NCBI GenBank assembly: GCA_025464735.1
Contig: JAODMX010000134.1
Location: forward strand, 1 to 17,795
DNA length: 17,795 bases
DNA from: Frondihabitans sp.
GTDB lineage: Bacteria > Actinomycetota > Actinomycetes > Actinomycetales > Microbacteriaceae
Reading direction: 5' to 3'
In this document: one piece after another, positions 13,291 to 17,795 of the stretch
Layout of the letters: the number at the start of each line of letters is the position of its first letter
How positions within the stretch are numbered: position 1 is the first letter of the stretch
The notes under the pieces: model-generated
What the model saw: the letters and a program-made list of their open reading frames with translations, nothing else
The model's database searches: none
Told to the model about the DNA's origin: nothing
Position numbers and translations under genes: made by a program

Positions 13291-14832
13291 ATGTTCCGAT
13301 GGAAGAGGCTGACGGCAGTAGCCGTCGTAGCAGCAACGGCGGTGGCCCTGACCGGCTGCTCCACAAGTTCCAGCACCAGCACCAGCACTGACAGCAGCAG
13401 CACCGGCGGCACCCTGACTCTCGGCCTGCTGGTCCCGGCGACCACGTTCTCCGCCGAGGGAATGAACTGGGCGAACGAGTCGCCCTACGGCCAGGCCGCG
13501 TACGACGGCCTCGTTCGCGCCGACACGACCGGCAAGGTCGTCCCGTGGCTGGCCACGTCCTGGAGCTACGACACGGCGAAGACTGTCCTCACAATGAAGC
13601 TGCGCACTGACGTCAAGTTCACCGACGGCACGAAGTTCAACGCCAGCGCTGCGGCCCAGAACATCCTTCGTTTCCGCGATGGTGATTCGGCAAACAAGTC
13701 GCTCCTCGCAGAGGTGGCCACTGCCAAGGCCGTTAACGCCTCCACGCTGGAAATCGACCTCAAGGCTCCGGATCCGGCCCTCCTCACGTCGTTGACGCAG
13801 AACGCGGGCCTCCAGGAATCACCCAAGGCCTTCACGAGCTCGACCATCAAGACCGTTCCGGTCGGTTCGGGCCCGTACATCATGGACACCGCGAACACGG
13901 TCGTCGGTTCGTCGTACGCGTTCACCGCGAACCCGAACTACTGGGACAAGAAAGACGTCCACTACTCGAAGCTGGTGCTGAAGGTCTTCTCGACCACCAC
14001 GGCCCTCCTGAACGCGATTCGGGGCGGCCAGGTCAACGCCGCCAACACGGCCGACAACTCCACGATCGCCCAGATCAAGGCGGCGGGTTTCACGATCAAC
14101 GCCCAGCAGCTGAACTGGACGGGCATGATCCTGTTCGACCGCGGTGGGGTGAAGGACAAGCCGCTCGCCAACGTCAAGGTGCGTCAGGCGATCAACTACG
14201 CGTTCAACACGAAGGCGCTCCTCAAGACAGTCGGAAACGGCTATGGGACGACGACGACCCAGATCTTCCCGACCAACTCGCCGGGATACGACAAGTCGCT
14301 CGACTCCTACTACAGCTACAACCCGACGAAGGCGAAGAAGCTGCTGGCCGAGGCCGGTTACCCCAACGGCTTCACGATCACCGAACCCAGCTCGACGCTG
14401 CTCGGCTCGACGACCTACACGCTGATCGCCCAGCAGCTAAAGGCGGTCGGCATCACGGTGAACTTCACCGATCCCGGCAACAACCTGATCGCAGATCTCC
14501 TGGCGCCGAAGTGGGGTTCGGCCTACTTCATCCTGCAGGAGGATCCGACGGCCTGGCAGATCTTGAACTTCTCCCTGCTGCCGTCCGCCGTGTTCAACCC
14601 CTATAAGTACAGCGACCCGACGGTCGTCGCCCTCGCGAAGACGATCCAGACTGGAACGACCGCGGAAGCCAACGCCGCCACGAAGACGCTCAACGAGTAC
14701 ATCGTCAAGCAGGCCTGGTTCGCCCCCTGGTACCGCCAGCAGTCCAGCTACGTGACCGACGCGCACACCAGCGTCACGGTCCAACCGGGTACGGCGTACC
14801 CGTACCTCTGGAACTTCGTCCCGAAGTCCTAG
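13291..14832 (+). CDS. Peptide/nickel-type ABC transporter substrate-binding lipoprotein (SBP family 5)
   Basis: A 513-residue exported lipoprotein that would capture peptides or another solute for the downstream permeases. The N-terminus has a basic start, a hydrophobic core and lipobox LTGC with lipidated Cys23. A Ser/Thr linker follows (about 24-39), encoded partly by tandem ACCAGC units. The mature part matches cluster C / SBP_bac_5 proteins: YGQAAYDGLV, LRTDVKFTDGTKFNA near 107-121, VGSGPYIM, ANPNYWDKK near 214-222, and VKVRQAINYAFN near 302-313. The ribosome site GAGGA (13280-13284) is 6 bases before ATG. It is the first gene of the operon and is separated from the permeases by a strong hairpin, an arrangement commonly linked to higher binding-protein expression. 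The substrate cannot be read from sequence. Confidence 0.93.
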   Translation: MFRWKRLTAVAVVAATAVALTGCSTSSSTSTSTDSSSTGGTLTLGLLVPATTFSAEGMNWANESPYGQAAYDGLVRADTTGKVVPWLATSWSYDTAKTVLTMKLRTDVKFTDGTKFNASAAAQNILRFRDGDSANKSLLAEVATAKAVNASTLEIDLKAPDPALLTSLTQNAGLQESPKAFTSSTIKTVPVGSGPYIMDTANTVVGSSYAFTANPNYWDKKDVHYSKLVLKVFSTTTALLNAIRGGQVNAANTADNSTIAQIKAAGFTINAQQLNWTGMILFDRGGVKDKPLANVKVRQAINYAFNTKALLKTVGNGYGTTTTQIFPTNSPGYDKSLDSYYSYNPTKAKKLLAEAGYPNGFTITEPSSTLLGSTTYTLIAQQLKAVGITVNFTDPGNNLIADLLAPKWGSAYFILQEDPTAWQILNFSLLPSAVFNPYKYSDPTVVALAKTIQTGTTAEANAATKTLNEYIVKQAWFAPWYRQQSSYVTDAHTSVTVQPGTAYPYLWNFVPKS

Positions 14833-14838
14833 CGCGCA

Positions 14839-14871
14839 GTCGGGTCGGCGGACGCGTTCCGCCGGCCCGAC
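14839..14871 (+). terminator. Strong intercistronic hairpin between binding protein and permease genes
   Basis: A 14-bp stem pairs 14839-14852 with 14858-14871 (G-U wobble at one position) around a 5-base CGCGT loop. It is GC-rich and starts 7 bases after the stop, without a U-tract. By analogy with other ABC operons it probably stabilises or partly terminates the upstream message, giving more binding protein than permease. That role is inferred. Confidence 0.6.
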
Positions 14872-14917
14872 GACGCCCGTTTCACCCCGATCCGCCCTCT
14901 CCAGCAAGGGAACACCG

Positions 14918-15859
14918 ATGTTGAGCTTCATCATCCGGCGCGTGATCTCCGGCGCCGTGCTCGTCGTGGTCATCGCGACGGTCGCCTTCTTCCTCCTCTA
15001 TCTGGGGAGCGGGAACGTGGCCCGCAACATTCTCGGCTCGACCGCCACGCAGGCGGGCGTCGCCGAAAAGAGCCACCAGCTCGGCCTCGACCGCCCGATC
15101 ATTGTTCAATACGGCGATTGGCTCTCGAATGCCATCCACGGCAACTTCGGTGTCTCCTGGTTCACCGGCCAGCCCGTGTCCGACGCGATCGTGAGCCGCC
15201 TCGGCGTGACATTGACGCTCGTCATCGGTGCCACACTCCTCACCGCAGTCTTCTCCGTCTTCATCGGAGTCTGGGCGGCAACGCGTCGCGGCTGGGTCGA
15301 CAGAGTCGTTCAGTTCCTGTCCGTGCTCGGCTTCGGTATCCCAGGATTCCTGATCGCACTCGCTCTCGTGCTCGTCTTCGCGATCAGCCTCAAGCTCTTT
15401 GCCCCGACGGGGTACGTCACCTTCGCGTCGTCGCCGTCCGGTTGGATATCGACGGTCACTCTGCCCGTCATCGCCCTCGCGATCGGTGGGGTCGCGGGTG
15501 TGACGCAGCAGATCCGCGGATCCGTGATCGATGCTCTGCGTCAGGATTACGTGCGTACCCTCCGCAGCCGGGGTCTGCCGGCGAGAAGCGTCGTGTTCAA
15601 GCACGTGCTGCGAAATGCCGGCGCCCCCGCCCTCGCCGTCCTCGCCGTGCAATTCGTCGGCCTGCTCGGAGGTGCCGTCATCGTGGAGCAGGTCTTCGCG
15701 ATCCCGGGCATCGGCCAGGTCGCCGTGACCGCAACCAGTCAGGGCGACATTCCCCTCGTCATGGGCCTTGTGCTCGCCACCGCCGTCATCGTCGTCATCG
15801 TGAACCTGGTCATCGACCTCGCTCAGGGCGCCATCAATCCGAAGGTCCGACTTTCATGA
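14918..15859 (+). CDS. Peptide-type ABC transporter permease, DppB/OppB family
   Basis: A 313-residue inner-membrane permease. Its N-terminus MLSFIIRRVISG is typical of DppB/OppB, with a first span at about 9-30, a periplasmic region containing LGLDRPIIVQYGDWL (55-69) and GNFGVSW, and five further spans. The EAA-type coupling loop is at about 209-235 (DYVRTLRSRGLPARSV... HVLRN). AAGGGA (14905-14910) precedes the ATG at 14918 by about 7 bases. The stop overlaps the next gene (ATGA 15856-15859), so it is coupled to the fused permease/ATPase and would pair with that protein's membrane half. Confidence 0.93.
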   Translation: MLSFIIRRVISGAVLVVVIATVAFFLLYLGSGNVARNILGSTATQAGVAEKSHQLGLDRPIIVQYGDWLSNAIHGNFGVSWFTGQPVSDAIVSRLGVTLTLVIGATLLTAVFSVFIGVWAATRRGWVDRVVQFLSVLGFGIPGFLIALALVLVFAISLKLFAPTGYVTFASSPSGWISTVTLPVIALAIGGVAGVTQQIRGSVIDALRQDYVRTLRSRGLPARSVVFKHVLRNAGAPALAVLAVQFVGLLGGAVIVEQVFAIPGIGQVAVTATSQGDIPLVMGLVLATAVIVVIVNLVIDLAQGAINPKVRLS

Positions 15860-17712
15860 TCGAACCCCTGGCCACAATCCCGTCGCCCGTCGAAGCGGCC
15901 CGATCGAGCCACACCTCGCTCCTGCGCCGCCTCCTCAAGAACCCGGTCGGGCTCGCTTCGATGATCTTCCTCGCGATCCTGGTGCTGGCGGCGATCTTCG
16001 CCAACGTCATCGCGCCGCACGACCCCAACCTCGCCGACATCAACAATGTCCGCGGCGGCATCACGCCGTCGCATCCCCTCGGCGCGGACAGCGCGGGCCG
16101 GGATGTCCTCTCTCGGCTTTACCTCAGTACCCGCTACAGCCTCCTCGGCGCTCTCCTGGCGCTGGTCGTCGCCGCCGTCCTGGGCGTGACGGGTGGTCTC
16201 ATCGCCGGCTACTTCGGCAAGTGGTTCGACGCCGTGTCGTCCTGGCTCACCGGGCTCCTGATGGCTCTGCCCGGCATCGTCGTCCTGCTCGCTGCGCGCT
16301 CCGTGCTCGGCCCATCGCTCTGGATCTCGATGGGCATCTTCGGCGTCCTCCTCAGCCCGGCCTTCTTCCGTCTCGTCTACGCCTCGGTGTCAGCGGTTCG
16401 GAACGAGCTCTACGTCGATGCGGCGCGTGTCTCGGGACTCTCCGACGGGCGCATCATCAGCAGGCATATCCTGACCGTCGTCCGGGCGCCCGTCATCATT
16501 AAGGCGGCCATGGTCACCGGAATCGCGATCGCGATACAGGCAGGGCTCGATTTCCTCGGGCTGGGCGACACCTCCATCCCCACCTGGGGCAGCATGCTGA
16601 ACGACGGCTTCCAGAACATCTACACCGACCCCGCGCTGATGCTCTGGCCCAGCCTCGCGATCGCCCTGACCTGTGTCGCGCTGACGCTTCTCGCCAACGC
16701 CATGCGTGACGAGCTCGAGCGCTCCGGGGGCAAGAAGCGCCGCCGTCGCGGCACGCCTGTCACGCCGGCCGCCGAGGCCGAGACGATCATCGTTCACGAC
16801 GAGGTCGAGGAGGCCGACGGAGCGTTCGGTGAAGAGCTCCTCAACGTCAGCCGTCTTCAGGTCGGCTACGACCAGGAGGACGGCACCGTCACGACTGTCG
16901 TCAACGACGTCTCACTGGTGGTGCGCCGCGGCGAGGTCCACGGACTCATCGGGGAATCCGGATCCGGAAAGACCCAGACCGCCTGGAGCATCCTTCGCCT
17001 GCTTCCCGAGGGAGGCCGGGTGACCGCAGGGAGCATCTCGTTCGTCGGTACGGATCTCACTCGCGCGAACGAGAAGACGATGCTCGGTATCCGTGGCACG
17101 AAGATCGCTTACATTCCGCAGGAGCCGATGTCGAACCTCGACCCGGCGTTCACCATCGGCTATCAGTTGGTGGAGCCCATCCGCAACAGTCTCGGCCTGT
17201 CGAAGTCCGAGGCGAAGGCGAAGGCGATCGCGCTCCTCACTCGCGTCGGCATCCCGAACCCGGAGCGCACCTTCACGGCCTATCCGCACGAGGTTTCCGG
17301 CGGTATGGCGCAGCGCGTCCTGATCGCGGGTGCCATCTCGTGCGAGCCGGACCTCTTGATCGCCGACGAGCCGACGACGGCGCTCGATGTGACAGTGCAG
17401 GCCGAGGTGCTCGACCTCCTGCGCGACCTGCAGCAGGAGTTCCGGATGGGCGTGATCCTCGTCACTCACAACTTCGGAGTCGTCGCCGACCTGTGCGACC
17501 GGGTCTCGGTCATGCGCGGAGGCAGGATCGTCGAGACCGGCCCCGTCCGGTCGATCTTCGCGAACCCCGAGCACGAATACACGAAGTCGCTGTTCGATGC
17601 GATCCTCGAGGACGGCCCGGCCCGCGGCGAGCTGAAGGCCCCGACGGCGATCCCGCTGATGACCGAGTCCGTTCACGTCCCGTCCATCACTACCGAAGGA
17701 GCGGTCCGATGA
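15856..17712 (+). CDS. Fused DppC-type permease and DppD-type ATPase of a peptide ABC transporter
   Basis: A 618-residue fusion of what are usually two subunits. Residues 1-288 are a DppC/OppC permease: first span about 32-53, HPLGADSAGRDVLSRL (73-88), EAA loop about 184-206 (ELYVDAARVSGLSDGR), last span about 262-282. A charged linker (about 289-325, KKRRRR then acidic) leads to an ABC ATPase. The ATPase has Walker A GESGSGKT (366-373), Q-loop Q422, signature SGGMAQR (481-487), Walker B LLIADE (D504, E505) and H538, followed by the oligopeptide-type tail NPEHEYTKSLFDAI. All ATPase residues look intact. ATG at 15856 overlaps the DppB stop; the frame is open upstream only across the DppB gene. 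Such permease/ATP-binding fusions are known in actinobacteria, so this is not a sequencing artefact by default. The stop overlaps the next ATPase gene. Confidence 0.93.
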   Translation: MIEPLATIPSPVEAARSSHTSLLRRLLKNPVGLASMIFLAILVLAAIFANVIAPHDPNLADINNVRGGITPSHPLGADSAGRDVLSRLYLSTRYSLLGALLALVVAAVLGVTGGLIAGYFGKWFDAVSSWLTGLLMALPGIVVLLAARSVLGPSLWISMGIFGVLLSPAFFRLVYASVSAVRNELYVDAARVSGLSDGRIISRHILTVVRAPVIIKAAMVTGIAIAIQAGLDFLGLGDTSIPTWGSMLNDGFQNIYTDPALMLWPSLAIALTCVALTLLANAMRDELERSGGKKRRRRGTPVTPAAEAETIIVHDEVEEADGAFGEELLNVSRLQVGYDQEDGTVTTVVNDVSLVVRRGEVHGLIGESGSGKTQTAWSILRLLPEGGRVTAGSISFVGTDLTRANEKTMLGIRGTKIAYIPQEPMSNLDPAFTIGYQLVEPIRNSLGLSKSEAKAKAIALLTRVGIPNPERTFTAYPHEVSGGMAQRVLIAGAISCEPDLLIADEPTTALDVTVQAEVLDLLRDLQQEFRMGVILVTHNFGVVADLCDRVSVMRGGRIVETGPVRSIFANPEHEYTKSLFDAILEDGPARGELKAPTAIPLMTESVHVPSITTEGAVR

Positions 17713-17795
17713 CCGACGCGACGATCAGCCCCGACGTGAAGCAGAAGCCGACCACCGACACGCTGCTCGATGTCCGCGACGTCATCGTGGACTAC
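17709..17795 (+). CDS. DppF-type ABC transporter ATPase, N-terminus (runs off window)
   Basis: The first 29 codons are present: ATG at 17709 overlaps the previous stop (ATGA). A hydrophilic tail precedes LLDVRDVIVDY, the first strand of an ABC ATPase. Position after a DppB, DppC-DppD set makes it the second ATPase (DppF/OppF type) of the heterodimeric pair. No nucleotide-binding motif lies within the window. Confidence 0.8.
   Translation, partial: MTDATISPDVKQKPTTDTLLDVRDVIVDY

Noticed and set aside
13369..13406. Tandem ACCAGC-type repeats considered as a functional DNA repeat.
   Set aside because: They lie in frame and encode the Ser/Thr linker after the lipobox, which explains them.
14882..15652. 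256-residue minus-strand ORF rich in Asp/Glu/His opposite the DppB gene.
   Set aside because: Typical antisense of hydrophobic codons in GC-rich DNA; the plus strand is a clear permease.

Overview
The window is GC-rich, densely packed and full of 4-bp ATGA/GTGA gene overlaps. This fits a high-GC Gram-positive actinobacterium. The CmtR-like metal sensor, the fused peptide-transporter permease/ATPase and TANNNT-type -10 boxes close to start codons agree, and I would guess a Microbacteriaceae-like organism, but nothing here fixes the genus. No rRNA, tRNA, CRISPR array or insertion sequence was seen.

Positions 1-5287 (+) are the 3' part of a carbohydrate operon. It holds the tail of one sugar ABC permease, a complete MalG-type permease, an intracellular glycoside-hydrolase-like protein (DUF5060 / apiosidase-like barrel / DUF5605), a short-chain dehydrogenase, and a protein recognisable as a D-apionate (apionolactone) lactonase. 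Every junction is tight or overlapping. Together they read as import of an apiose-containing glycoside, release of the sugar, oxidation to a lactone and lactone opening. A TIM-barrel sugar isomerase-like gene converges on this operon (5306-6097, -), sharing a hairpin that contains both stop codons.

Positions 6120-7103 (-) hold two small membrane-protein genes (PLDc_N-type and DUF3592-like). They are divergent from a TetR regulator (7205-7948, +).

Positions 7972-10712 (-) form a two-gene operon: a ThDP-dependent acetolactate-synthase-like enzyme followed by a KAS III (FabH) homologue in which the active-site Cys position is Phe. Two perfect palindromes sit just upstream of the first gene. The product is unknown; a carboligation/acyl-transfer pathway is the best inference, and this is the most unusual system in the window.

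Positions 10842-11860 (+) are a CmtR-like Cd/Pb-sensing ArsR repressor overlapping a cation diffusion facilitator, with a dyad spanning the -10 box and start codon. Then come a LuxR-type regulator (12047-12763), possibly coupled to a 13-codon leader ORF, and a roughly 530-bp stretch without an intact gene that holds an apparent frameshifted gene remnant.

Positions 13291-17795 (+) are an oligopeptide/dipeptide-type ABC operon: lipoprotein binding protein, an intercistronic hairpin, DppB-type permease, a DppC-DppD fusion protein, and the start of the DppF-type ATPase, which runs off the window.
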